23,793 bases of DNA from JACZST01 sp964195155 (GTDB lineage Bacteria; Actinomycetota; Acidimicrobiia; Spongiisociales; UBA5794): positions 1 through 23,793 of the forward strand of contig CAXMOP010000065.1 of the NCBI GenBank assembly GCA_964195155.1, written 5' to 3'. The translations under genes and the position numbers were made by a program. Within the stretch, counting starts at the first letter, position 1. Each line of letters starts with the position of its first letter. Below are positions 6,790 through 14,768 of the stretch, piece by piece. The notes beneath the pieces are model-generated. The model searched no databases. It worked only from the letters and a program-made list of their open reading frames with translations, and was not told the origin of the DNA.

Positions 6790-7947
6790 ATGCGGATCCT
6801 GTATCGCACCACCGCCATCGCCGACGGCACCGGACCCGATCTTCTGCTCGATCGCAGCGTTCTCGTTGCCGACGGGCGGGTCGAGTGGATGGGCCACGAT
6901 GACGAGGCTCCTCACGATCACGAGGCCGATCGAATCATCGACGCCGGTGGCACCAGCCTGGTGCCCGGCTTGGTCGACGCCCACAGCCACACGACGCTGC
7001 CCGGTGGTTCGCACTGGATCGATCGGATCGAAGACTCGACCGACGAGCTTCTGGCAGCAGCGGATGAGAACGGCGAAATCGCCCACCGGGCCGGCATCCG
7101 CTGGTTCCGCGACGTCGGGGCGCCACCGCGGGACGGACGGGCGCTGTCCCTGACGGTCCGCGACGCCTGGGCGGGCCGACGCGACCGGCCGTATATCCGG
7201 GCCGCCGGCACCTGGATCGAACGAGGCTCAGGGTTCGGCTTCTCCGTGTCGGTCGAGGACGGTGACGGCGTCGAGGCTGTGGTCGCCAAGCAGATCGATG
7301 ACGGTGCCGACCTCATCAAGCTCTACATCGAAGGCCCGAACCCGGACGTCTCCACCTGGACGATCGGCGAAGTCGAGCGTGCCGTTGCCGTCGCCACCGA
7401 GCGCGGCGTGCCGGCGACCGCTCACGCCACCAACCTCGCGAGCGTGCGGGCCGCGGTCGCCGGCGGCGTGGATTGCGTCGAGCACGGCACCCACCTCGAT
7501 ACCGAGCTCGCCGCGGACATGGCGGCTCGGGGCACCTACCTGGTGCCCACCCTGGCGATCGGCTCGTCGTGGGCGTCGTTCGGTTCGACCACGACCATCG
7601 AGCGCTTCACCACCGGAGAGAACACCACTCGCATTGCCGAGCGCACCGAGCTTGCCTACGAAAGCCTCCGCCTGGCCATCGACGCCGGGGTGACCATTGC
7701 CGCCGGAACCGACTTCGGCGGCGGGTCGTTGCGCGCCAACCACCTCGCCTGGGAAGTCGAGCATCTCGTCGACGCCGGCTTTGAGCCCTGGCAGGCGCTG
7801 GGGGCGGCGACCTGGGTGGGGGGCGATCTGCTCCGCGAGCCGGAGGCTGGGAAGATATCCGTCGGCGGGCCGGCAGATTTCTTCTTCGTGCACGGGAACC
7901 CGTTGCAGGACCCGTCGGCGTTGTGGCGGGTGTGGAAGGTGGCATAG
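6790..7947 (+). CDS. Metal-dependent amidohydrolase (imidazolonepropionase/prolidase-like)
   Basis: A 385-aa cytoplasmic hydrolase of the amidohydrolase superfamily. The composite N-terminal beta domain leads into DAGGTSLVPGLVDAHSH, with metal ligands His65 and His67. Other expected ligands are Lys177 in DLIKLYIEG (possible carbamylated lysine), His212 in ATAHATN, His232 in VEHGTH and Asp308 in AAGTDFGG. The C-terminal strand GKISVGGPADFFFVHGNPL is the usual closing segment. This set of motifs matches the large group annotated as imidazolonepropionase-like or Xaa-Pro dipeptidase-like amidohydrolases. Substrate specificity cannot be read, and no histidine-degradation genes are nearby. It begins 6 nt after the pirin stop and ends in a 31-bp convergent gap. 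Confidence 0.9.
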   Translation: MRILYRTTAIADGTGPDLLLDRSVLVADGRVEWMGHDDEAPHDHEADRIIDAGGTSLVPGLVDAHSHTTLPGGSHWIDRIEDSTDELLAAADENGEIAHRAGIRWFRDVGAPPRDGRALSLTVRDAWAGRRDRPYIRAAGTWIERGSGFGFSVSVEDGDGVEAVVAKQIDDGADLIKLYIEGPNPDVSTWTIGEVERAVAVATERGVPATAHATNLASVRAAVAGGVDCVEHGTHLDTELAADMAARGTYLVPTLAIGSSWASFGSTTTIERFTTGENTTRIAERTELAYESLRLAIDAGVTIAAGTDFGGGSLRANHLAWEVEHLVDAGFEPWQALGAATWVGGDLLREPEAGKISVGGPADFFFVHGNPLQDPSALWRVWKVA

Positions 7948-7978
7948 CCGGCGACCCCCGGCCCACCCAGATGAAATC

Positions 7979-9049
7979 CTACGAAAGGGCGAGGGCGACC
8001 GCCAGGGCCTCGACGGCGCCGGCCAGGTGGGTGCGGGAGAGTTGCGGCCCCTCGCCGCCCGGTCCGGCCGATACCATCAGGAGATAGTCGCCTGCGGTGA
8101 CCGCGGCGCTGGTGTTCCCATCGTCGAAGATGGCGGTGACCGCGTCGTCGAGCCATTCCACCGACCCGCCTTCTGCAATAAACAGCACGCCGGCGTACTC
8201 CAGGATCTCAGAAAGGTCCGCCCAGGTGGCGGCGACCTGGGGGATCGGCGACTCGTACAGCTCGAGCTGGGACTTCTGGGTGGCGGCATAGAGCATCACC
8301 CACGGTCCGGCCTCATCCGGGTCGCCGTAGGCACAGCCGACCGGCCGCTCGGCATCGGTCTTGATCACCGACGGCTCGAACTTGTCGATGTCGAAGCCGA
8401 GCGCAGCGGCAAACGGCGCCGCGTCGATCGACTTGCAATCAATCGGTGAGAGCACAACCGGATCTGGTGCCGCAAGCTGCCTGGCACTCCAATCGTCGTA
8501 CGCCACCATCTCTTCCACCGAGAGACAGTCCGTCTTGGCCGATGCGAACGTGGCGGTCGCGGCCCCGTTGGCATCACCCATCTCGAAGAACCCGGAGGCA
8601 GAGAGGCGGTCGACCAGACAGGCAAGTGATGCATAGCTCACACCGGGAATATCGACAGAAAGCTGCAATGCCAGGCCACCGCAGTCGGCGATCGCGGCAA
8701 CGACGCGGCCTCTCGTTGTGGCGGGAAGCGACGCGAAGAAGACATCGGTGCCGACCACCGAGGGGTCGTCGGCGGTCACGCCGAAATTACGCATCCCATT
8801 GACTCCGAGGTCTGTGAACGACACATCCGTCACCGTTGTCGCGACCTGGTCGATGCAAGACGCAGACACGAGAGGATCGGCGGTGAGCGAAGCAGCAACG
8901 TGGGCGGTGACTTCGGCTCGGAACGGACTGTCCTCGAGGCCTGTGGGCATCTCCGACTGCCACCCGGCGGGGGCGCCGCTGGCGGAGGCGGCGCAAGATC
9001 CGGCGACGATCGCGAGCGTCATCACCATCACGAGTCCTGGCCGTCTCAT
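7979..9049 (-). CDS. Predicted lipoprotein, function unknown
   Basis: About 356 aa starting MRRPGLVMVMTLAIVAGSC: a positively charged start, a hydrophobic run and a cysteine (Cys19) in a lipobox-like context, so it is probably a secreted lipoprotein. The N-terminal part (about residues 38-160) looks helical with regularly spaced cysteines. Within it, FRAEVTAHVAASLTADPLVS and LVDRLSASGFFEMGDANG could be two copies of a small helical unit. The C-terminal part starting near LSPIDCKSIDAAPFAAALGF resembles small lipoprotein domains of the kind annotated DUF3558 in actinobacteria, but this is only an impression. A GTG two codons upstream (9055) is an alternative start. It is divergent from the ECF sigma operon and could belong to its regulon. 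Confidence 0.65.
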   Translation of the reverse strand: MRRPGLVMVMTLAIVAGSCAASASGAPAGWQSEMPTGLEDSPFRAEVTAHVAASLTADPLVSASCIDQVATTVTDVSFTDLGVNGMRNFGVTADDPSVVGTDVFFASLPATTRGRVVAAIADCGGLALQLSVDIPGVSYASLACLVDRLSASGFFEMGDANGAATATFASAKTDCLSVEEMVAYDDWSARQLAAPDPVVLSPIDCKSIDAAPFAAALGFDIDKFEPSVIKTDAERPVGCAYGDPDEAGPWVMLYAATQKSQLELYESPIPQVAATWADLSEILEYAGVLFIAEGGSVEWLDDAVTAIFDDGNTSAAVTAGDYLLMVSAGPGGEGPQLSRTHLAGAVEALAVALALS

Positions 9050-9203
9050 GATCACTCATCGGATGGAACTTCAGGTCGCTTGACCCACCGTCCGGGGCCC
9101 GTGCCGCGCCACGGCGGCTGTGGATGGTTACAGAACCGTCCCGGTATTGCGGTTCGGTGTGCCGTGGACGGTCACTGAGCATTTTCTGCCGTCGGTGTTG
9201 TGA

Positions 9204-9217
9204 GCGGTGTTCACCGC
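9204..9217. repeat. Inverted repeat GCGGTG-TT-CACCGC in the divergent gap before the ECF sigma gene
   Basis: A perfect 6-bp inverted repeat with a 2-nt centre, 82 nt before the sigma ATG. A second pair, GAACCG (9133-9138) and CGGTTC (9150-9155), lies further upstream in the same 249-bp gap (9050-9298). Either could be a regulator site. I could not assign a clear ECF-type -35/-10 pair, and nothing else is recognisable in the gap. Confidence 0.25.
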
Positions 9218-9298
9218 GCGATGTACCGGTAGTTGCCACAATCAATGTGGACCTTCACCGCAGCCGTGCGTGTGAAGGGTGTGCGCTGGGAAGCAACG

Positions 9299-9835
9299 AT
9301 GGCTAGACCGTCGGATTGGGTCGACGCGGATCCTCAGGTTGTCCGCGCGGCCGAGCCGTTTGATACCTTTTACATGCGGGAGTTCCCGCAGATGGTGTCG
9401 GTCGTGTATGCGCTCACCGGGCAGCGGTGGGCAGCCGAGGAACTGGCCCAGGAGGCGTTTATCCGCGCGTATCGCTCCTGGGAGACCGTCTCTGGCTACG
9501 ACAAGCCGGGAGCGTGGCTGCGGCGGGTAACGATCAACCTGGCGAGATCTCACCTGCGCCGCCGCGTTGCTGAGGCAAAGGCGATGACCCTCGTGGCGTT
9601 GCGCCAACGCACGCCCCTCGAGACGCATCCCGAGAACGCCGAGGCACTGTGGACGGAGGTTCGTGGGTTGCCGCGACGGCAGCGGGAATCGTTTGTGCTC
9701 CACTATGTCGACGGTCTCTCGATCGCCGAGATCGCAGAAGTCCTGGAGGTTGCCGAGACCACGGTGAAGACCCATCTGCAGCGCGGCCGGGAGGCGGTGC
9801 TTCGCGGCCTGGGCGTGGGGAGGCGGGAACCGTGA
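9299..9835 (+). CDS. ECF (extracytoplasmic function) RNA polymerase sigma factor
   Basis: A 178-aa sigma-70 family protein with only regions 2 and 4. Region 2 covers about residues 21-90, including the core-binding stretch RWAAEELAQEAFIRAYRSW and the promoter-melting/-10 part GAWLRRVTINLARSHLRRR. Region 4 covers about 120-172, with LPRRQRESFVLHYVDGLS and the helix-turn-helix IAEIAEVLEVAETTVKTHLQ that reads the -35 element. No extra C-terminal domain is present. The open frame begins at a TTG at 9233, but the ATG at 9299 is preceded by GGGAAG at suitable distance and gives the usual N-terminus. Its stop overlaps the next gene by 4 bp (GTGA), the typical sigma/anti-sigma arrangement. The regulon is unknown; the two lipoproteins downstream and the divergent one are candidates. 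Confidence 0.92.
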   Translation: MARPSDWVDADPQVVRAAEPFDTFYMREFPQMVSVVYALTGQRWAAEELAQEAFIRAYRSWETVSGYDKPGAWLRRVTINLARSHLRRRVAEAKAMTLVALRQRTPLETHPENAEALWTEVRGLPRRQRESFVLHYVDGLSIAEIAEVLEVAETTVKTHLQRGREAVLRGLGVGRREP

Positions 9836-10443
9836 TCCCGGACGACTTCCGCAGCGAGGGCATTGCGCTGGTGGAACGAGTGCGAGCCCAGGTCGACACT
9901 CAGGAGGGGATCGACCGGTTGTACGGCCGGCGCCGGCGCTCGAGGGCAGTGCTCGTCGTGGCAGCCGCGGCGATGATTGCGGTCGTTCTCGGTACCGTCG
10001 TGGTGCTCCGCCCGTCGAGCCAGCCGGTCGGTCAACCGCCTCCCACAACCGGTTTGCCGACGACCGTGTACCTGGCACTCCTCGACGAGTTCGCGATCGA
10101 GGACCAAGGGCCGGGCCGCTGTTCCGGCACCGGTCTCCATGCAGGATTTGGCGCTGGTCGTCAAGGTGCCCTGGTCGACGAGACGGGCGCGGACGTCGAG
10201 CCCTTCACCATTGCCGAAGCCGGCGAGCTCATCGACTCAGCGCGCGCACAGGCGCTGGGTCTCCCGACGACGGACCAGGCATGTCTCTTCACCCTCGTGA
10301 CCACCTCCATCGATATCGAGCGGATAGGAGCGGTCTTCCCACGCATCGGCGCCGAGGAATGGCCACCGACCGGCGGGGTCGAGGCCGGATCGTCGAGCGC
10401 GGGTCAACAACACGTGTACTACAGCAGAGGAGAGGCACCATGA
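9832..10443 (+). CDS. Single-pass membrane protein, probable atypical anti-sigma factor
   Basis: A 203-aa protein starting at GTG in a GTGA overlap with the sigma gene, with a strong GGGGAGG ribosome site upstream. Residues 1-38 are a short cytoplasmic part (including REGION-like charged DDFRSEGIALVERVRAQVD), 39-59 form one membrane helix, and 60-203 would be extracytoplasmic. This topology and the overlap point to an anti-sigma factor. However, the cytoplasmic part is very short and lacks the HxxxCxxC zinc motif of ZAS-type anti-sigmas. The outer domain has two cysteines (in GRCSGTG and QACLFT) that could form a disulphide and might sense the envelope state. Anti-sigma function is inferred from context only; it could instead be another membrane partner of the operon. 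Confidence 0.65.
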   Translation: MIPDDFRSEGIALVERVRAQVDTQEGIDRLYGRRRRSRAVLVVAAAAMIAVVLGTVVVLRPSSQPVGQPPPTTGLPTTVYLALLDEFAIEDQGPGRCSGTGLHAGFGAGRQGALVDETGADVEPFTIAEAGELIDSARAQALGLPTTDQACLFTLVTTSIDIERIGAVFPRIGAEEWPPTGGVEAGSSSAGQQHVYYSRGEAP

Positions 10444-11723
10444 GACGACTCCAGTTTGCTGCGGTGGCCGCGTTGCTGCTCGCGGCTGCGTGTGCGGGAA
10501 CCGACGTCGCGGAGACCGGCTCCGAGACCCCCATCGAGTCCGGGACGACTCCTGATAGTCAGGACAATGACCAATCTGTGAGCGAGGACTACCTGGTCGC
10601 ACTCTCCGACCTTCTCGGGGAGGCCGACAATCGCGAGGAAAATTGCGTGGAGGCCACCGCAGGCGCAGAAGTCAACGTCCAGGAGATCTTTGGAGACTGC
10701 GTCATCGGGCCGTTCGATGCGGATACGAGCCTGCTGGCCGCCCTCGTTGCCCCACAGAGCCTTGCCACGCAGCACGAGGATTATTTAGCAAGTCGGAACG
10801 ACTGGTACGAGACCGCGGCACTGCTTGCTGCTCGGCTGACGACGTTCGAGGACGCGGCGGCCATCTCCCAGGACCCGGACTTTGTCAGGACGACCGATGC
10901 ACTGGCGAGTAGGTGCCAGGCGCTCGAGACGGCAGCGAACGAAACCGGTTTCACTGTTTCGTTGAGCTGTCCGGTACCGGAACAACCTGCGCCGACCGAG
11001 CAGGTCACCGCCACGATCGACTCGGCAGGTTGGGTCATCGAACCGGCGGGAATGATCGATAGCGGCGGCGGTGTCGTGTTGACGATTACCAATGTTGATG
11101 ACCAACCCCGTCAACCGATCGTTGCGATGCTCTTCGATGGAGACCCGTCCGATCTCCCGTTGCGTGACGGAGCCGTCGACCTCGGCCAAGCGGGCGTTGT
11201 GTCCGACGCCGATGCGGAGACCGCGGCAGCGCATTTCGGTTTGGTGTGGCCGGAGTCAGACGGCGCGGACTCGCCGGAAACTGCACCCGATCTCGCCCCC
11301 GGTGACTCGATCGATATTGCCGTGCTCCCTGGAAACTATGTGGTCTTCGACCAGTTGCCGGGCGCATATACCGCCGGCGAGCTCGCCACGCTGGTCGTCG
11401 TCTCGGTGGCAGATCTGGTCGACACCTACGTGACGCCGGCGAGCGCGGCCCAGTCATGCGATGAGTTGGCGGACGTCATCGTCGACCTCTACGACAGCTA
11501 CATGGAAGAGGTCGCGCTGATGACAGCCGAAGGCTTTGCCCAATCGCTGCTGTCGATGGTCAACGACCTTCGATTCGGAACGGCGCTGCAGCGGATCCAG
11601 CAGCTCGGATGCGCCGAAGAAGAGGTCCAGGCTGCGGTGGTAGGCGAAGTCTGCGAGTCGATAGTCCCCGATGAGTCAGCAAAAGCGGTAATCCTCGAAC
11701 AAGCCTGTGGAGGCGAAGCATGA
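10440..11723 (+). CDS. Lipoprotein with cupredoxin-like middle region; third gene of the ECF operon
   Basis: A 427-aa protein starting at the ATG of an ATGA overlap with the preceding stop. The signal MRRLQFAAVAALLLAAAC gives lipidated Cys18. After an acidic linker, a helical region (about 45-175) with paired cysteines is followed by a beta-rich part (about 190-325). That part begins GWVIEPAGMIDSGGGVVLTI and closes with LAPGDSIDIAVLPGNYVVFD, a layout like cupredoxin-like domains but without evident copper ligands. The last part (about 340-425) starts SCDELADVIVDLYDSYMEE and ends with several cysteines. This module reappears at the N-terminus of the next gene's product. The function is unknown; an exported partner or sensor of the sigma system is inferred from the overlap. 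Confidence 0.75.
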   Translation: MRRLQFAAVAALLLAAACAGTDVAETGSETPIESGTTPDSQDNDQSVSEDYLVALSDLLGEADNREENCVEATAGAEVNVQEIFGDCVIGPFDADTSLLAALVAPQSLATQHEDYLASRNDWYETAALLAARLTTFEDAAAISQDPDFVRTTDALASRCQALETAANETGFTVSLSCPVPEQPAPTEQVTATIDSAGWVIEPAGMIDSGGGVVLTITNVDDQPRQPIVAMLFDGDPSDLPLRDGAVDLGQAGVVSDADAETAAAHFGLVWPESDGADSPETAPDLAPGDSIDIAVLPGNYVVFDQLPGAYTAGELATLVVVSVADLVDTYVTPASAAQSCDELADVIVDLYDSYMEEVALMTAEGFAQSLLSMVNDLRFGTALQRIQQLGCAEEEVQAAVVGEVCESIVPDESAKAVILEQACGGEA

Positions 11724-12850
11724 ACTATTACCGAATAACAATCGCGATCCTCGCAATCGTTGCGGCGTCGTGTAGTAGTGACACGACGCCCACCAGTACC
11801 ACGACGACAGCCACTCCTGCTACTACTACGACGACACCGACCACTACGACGACCACATCAACCGCCGACCCCCAAACCTGTGAGGAAGTGGCCGATGTAT
11901 TCATCGCGATCAACCAGGAGTTCCTTGACGAGCTGGGTGACATGTCTGTGGAAGAGTTCTGGGCACTGCTGGGGACTGCCAATGCACCGGGGCCCCCATG
12001 GCCAGCCTTTGAAAAGGTCGGGCGCGACGGAGGAATGCTCCTCACGCGTGCAGCCGACGAGCTTGGCTGTTCGGACCAAGATCTACAGAGACTCGCCCTT
12101 TCCGGTGGACTGTTTGACCAGCTGACGCCGAGCGGGCCGGCGGGCGAGCTTTGGGTTGAGCTCCTCAGCGAGAGCGATGGGGGTGCGGAGGACTCGTCGG
12201 GCGAGGACCAGGAGCAAGACGTACAGCCGGAGGTCGATGCATCGGGAGCCGCGGCGACCGGGGACACCCCGTTGCCCGATGTTGAGGGTGCCGTGCTGGG
12301 TGATGATGGAGTTGGGCCGTTGGCGCTGGGTGTCGTCAAAGAGTTGCCGGCTACGAGCTATCTGAACTTCTTGTCCGAGGTCTGTTTTGACATCTGCCTC
12401 CGGGACGCGGTCTTTACCGACCCGGACAGTCCTGACGAGGCATCGGGTGAGTGGGTAGCGGGTCAGCCGTTCCATGTGCGCCACGGGTTCATCAACGACG
12501 GCCCAGAGCCGCTCGGCGATAGGTTCGACCTGGTGCTCTACGTCTTCCCGATGGAAGACGATCGCTCCTTGATTGGCCCTACTACGCGATATACGTCTGA
12601 CTACGTGTTGCGAGGCACCAGCGACCAGTGCGGTCCCACCTACCGAACCCAGACGGGACCGGAGACCTGCGAGTGGTTCGTCCACGACTTCCCCGACGGG
12701 CTACCCGAGGGCCGGCACGCCTTGTGGGCGGTGTGGGAGGCGCCATGCTCGGCGTGGCTCGAGCTCGGGTTCACCGACAGCTGTGGCGACGCGAGCGAGG
12801 TCGTGTCGCTGTTCTCCTCCGGCGTCGACTCACCGTTCTTCGAGAGCTAA
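11720..12850 (+). CDS. Thr-rich lipoprotein; fourth gene of the ECF operon
   Basis: A 376-aa protein starting in an ATGA overlap. The signal MNYYRITIAILAIVAASC ends in Cys18. Residues 19-49 are an almost pure Thr/Ser/Pro/Ala linker, probably a flexible and possibly glycosylated spacer. Next is a helical module (about 52-135) beginning TCEEVADVFIAINQEFLDEL, with a closing DELGCSDQDLQ that matches the end module of the preceding lipoprotein. An acidic linker (about 150-185) leads to a C-terminal beta-rich domain with several cysteines and the aromatic stretch HALWAVWEAPCSAWLELGF. I do not recognise this domain. The gene closes the operon and faces the DUF2207 gene across 52 bp. Confidence 0.75.
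   Translation: MNYYRITIAILAIVAASCSSDTTPTSTTTTATPATTTTTPTTTTTTSTADPQTCEEVADVFIAINQEFLDELGDMSVEEFWALLGTANAPGPPWPAFEKVGRDGGMLLTRAADELGCSDQDLQRLALSGGLFDQLTPSGPAGELWVELLSESDGGAEDSSGEDQEQDVQPEVDASGAAATGDTPLPDVEGAVLGDDGVGPLALGVVKELPATSYLNFLSEVCFDICLRDAVFTDPDSPDEASGEWVAGQPFHVRHGFINDGPEPLGDRFDLVLYVFPMEDDRSLIGPTTRYTSDYVLRGTSDQCGPTYRTQTGPETCEWFVHDFPDGLPEGRHALWAVWEAPCSAWLELGFTDSCGDASEVVSLFSSGVDSPFFES
11781..11862 (+). repeat. ACN-rich low-complexity tract encoding the Thr linker
   Basis: Short runs of ACG, ACC and ACT codons interrupted by GCN, CCN and TCN. The mixture of synonymous codons indicates selection for the Thr-rich peptide rather than a pure microsatellite, although ACGACG and ACTACTACT units could slip. 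Confidence 0.6.
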
Positions 12851-12902
12851 CCGAGGTGATCGCAATCCAACGCCTGGCCTGAGCAGCGGCTCGGGCTTCG
12901 CC

Positions 12903-14768
12903 CTACCAGGCTCCCCCGCCCCCGCCGCCGCCGCCACCGCCGCCACCGCCGCTGAAGCCCCCTCCCCCGCCGCTCGACGATGGTGCGGCGAAGGCACCGG
13001 ACAACGACCGGGAGATACCCTCGATGGCGTTGCTCGAATGCCCGCCGTAGTACCCCTGATGGCTGTACCAATAGATGGCCGACGTCTCGGCGAGCGCCTC
13101 GGGAGCGGCGAAGCGGGCCGCGGAGAGCACGTCCTCGGCGACGCCCATGGCAATGCCGTACACCAGGTAGTTGTCCCACAACGCCAGCGAGATCGGCGGC
13201 GCCTCCCGAATTCTGCTGAAGTCCGTCAGGTAGCGGCGGAACGCCTGCCAGCGAGCCGCCATCAAGGCGCCATCGGGGGTCAGCCGCACCCAGGCGGTGC
13301 GGAACCGCGAGGCAATGAAGACGAGTCCGGCGCCGAGCACCGCCACACCAACCAAACCCACCCGCAGCAGACCCTCGTTGTCGGGGGTGCCCAATCGGCC
13401 AAGCCATGGTGCGATCACGAACCAAGCGAAGACCCCGACGAGCACGGCGACTCCGAGCACGATCCAGGGGAACTTCGTCCCGCGTTCATCGAGCAGGCCC
13501 TGGCGCAGCATCGCTTCGTGGGCGGCGTCCTGGAAGGCCACATACGACTTGTGGTTGGCGGTGGCGTCCTCTCTGACCTTGGTGCGGAACTCGCTGAGCG
13601 GCACGGGCCCCTCGTCGAGCACCCGCTCCAGGATCGTCCGCACCCGTGCCTCCGGTGCGGTCAGCCCGGTGCCGAGGGTTCCGATCCCGATCTCGAGGTC
13701 GGTGATGGTCTCGGTGCGCAGCCCGAGCCAGGTCTTCTTCTCTACCGATACCGGCTCCGCGGTGAGCTCGCCTCGTCTGATCAGGTCGAAGAGCGCCGCG
13801 GTGAACGCCTGCTCGTCGGCCCTGCCCTGGTTGACCAGGGCGTTGACCATCGTCGGTTCCAGGTCCGATGGCGGCTCCTGTTCGTAGTCCCGGTCGTAGC
13901 CGGCCGGTCGACGCTCCCTGCCGTAGTACAGGTAGCCGCCGAACAGCGCGGCCGGAATCAACGCCAGCATGATCAACAGGCCCAGGAGGGTCCAACCGGT
14001 GATGGCGACCGCCCGGTCGTGGCGCGCGGTCTGTGCACCTTCCTGGTCGAGAATGTCCTGCAACCCGTCGCCGGCGACGACCTGGCCGCCCTGGGTCGAG
14101 GTGAGGACCGAACGCGGCAGCACGACACGCAGTTCGACGAAGGTGCGCTCCGGCACGTTGGCTGCGGTGAGCGCCGGGGATACCTCGTCCGCGCCGAGGG
14201 TGGTGGTGCCGTCGACCTCGAGCGGGTGGCCGAAGACCCGCACCTCACCCGGCGAGGCCGCGCCGGGATACGAGAGGGTGGCTTCGACCAGGTCCACCCG
14301 TTGTTCCCACTCGTCGCCCCACACCTTCCAGTTCACGTCCACAACGTCGTCGTAGATGGCGGTGACCCCGGTCACCCGATACCGGATGTCGAAGGTTCGC
14401 GCCTCGTCGCTTGCCCGGTAGTGCCAGACGACCCGCACCACGCCGCCGCGGTCCTCCACGCCGAAGGTGCCCGGCTGGTCGCTTGAGCCAAGGGCGGTGC
14501 TGGCGCCCGGCTCGTAGGGGATGCCGTTCTCGATCACGATCACATCGGTGATCGCCTCGCCTCGCCGCAGCGGAATATCGCGAAATGCCCCCTGAAATGA
14601 ACCGGAAAAGGCGAACTCGATGCGCTCGGTCACCAGGAGCGACCCGTCCGGCTGGAGCTCGATCGTGACATCGGCCGAGGGAAGCGTGAATTCCTTGGCG
14701 AGGGCAGGAAGGGCTGTCAGCGCCAGTGACGCCGCGACCAGGACGGCGACGACGAGGCTTCGTCTCAG
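12903..14768 (-). CDS. DUF2207 family membrane protein, apparently starting at CTG
   Basis: About 621 aa. After a signal peptide (RRSLVVAVLVAASLALTALP, cleaved near ALA-KE) comes an extracytoplasmic beta-rich DUF2207 domain (about 25-250) with VTIELQPDGSLLVTERIEF and GAFRDIPLRRGE. One membrane helix is at about 255-281. A cytoplasmic region with LEPTMVNALVNQGRADEQAF and FDLIRRGEL follows, then a pair of membrane helices, and finally a C-terminal part ending in a long Gly-rich tail and AW. In the signal-peptide region there is no ATG, GTG or TTG in frame. A CTG at 14768 forms a CTGA overlap with the lemA-like stop and has GAGG 7 nt upstream. LemA and DUF2207 genes are frequently paired; their shared role is not settled. 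Confidence 0.85.
   Translation of the reverse strand: MRRSLVVAVLVAASLALTALPALAKEFTLPSADVTIELQPDGSLLVTERIEFAFSGSFQGAFRDIPLRRGEAITDVIVIENGIPYEPGASTALGSSDQPGTFGVEDRGGVVRVVWHYRASDEARTFDIRYRVTGVTAIYDDVVDVNWKVWGDEWEQRVDLVEATLSYPGAASPGEVRVFGHPLEVDGTTTLGADEVSPALTAANVPERTFVELRVVLPRSVLTSTQGGQVVAGDGLQDILDQEGAQTARHDRAVAITGWTLLGLLIMLALIPAALFGGYLYYGRERRPAGYDRDYEQEPPSDLEPTMVNALVNQGRADEQAFTAALFDLIRRGELTAEPVSVEKKTWLGLRTETITDLEIGIGTLGTGLTAPEARVRTILERVLDEGPVPLSEFRTKVREDATANHKSYVAFQDAAHEAMLRQGLLDERGTKFPWIVLGVAVLVGVFAWFVIAPWLGRLGTPDNEGLLRVGLVGVAVLGAGLVFIASRFRTAWVRLTPDGALMAARWQAFRRYLTDFSRIREAPPISLALWDNYLVYGIAMGVAEDVLSAARFAAPEALAETSAIYWYSHQGYYGGHSSNAIEGISRSLSGAFAAPSSSGGGGGFSGGGGGGGGGGGGGAW
12906..12965 (-). repeat. 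Gly-codon tract at the end of the DUF2207 gene
   Basis: A run of GGC/GGT/GGG codons encoding the glycine-rich tail, with only a Phe-Ser pair breaking the glycines before the final Ala-Trp. Gly-rich tails are common in DUF2207 and TPM-domain proteins, so this is expected for the family although the DNA is slippage-prone. Confidence 0.6.

Noticed and set aside
5767..7086. Minus-strand open frame of 439 codons opposite pirin and the amidohydrolase
   Set aside because: Runs antisense through two well-recognised genes and has no domain of its own.
12573..14486. Long plus-strand open frame of 637 codons opposite the DUF2207 gene
   Set aside because: Low-complexity Arg/Pro/Gly/His-rich translation with no domain; it is antisense to a clear DUF2207 gene. 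GC-rich DNA leaves antisense frames open.
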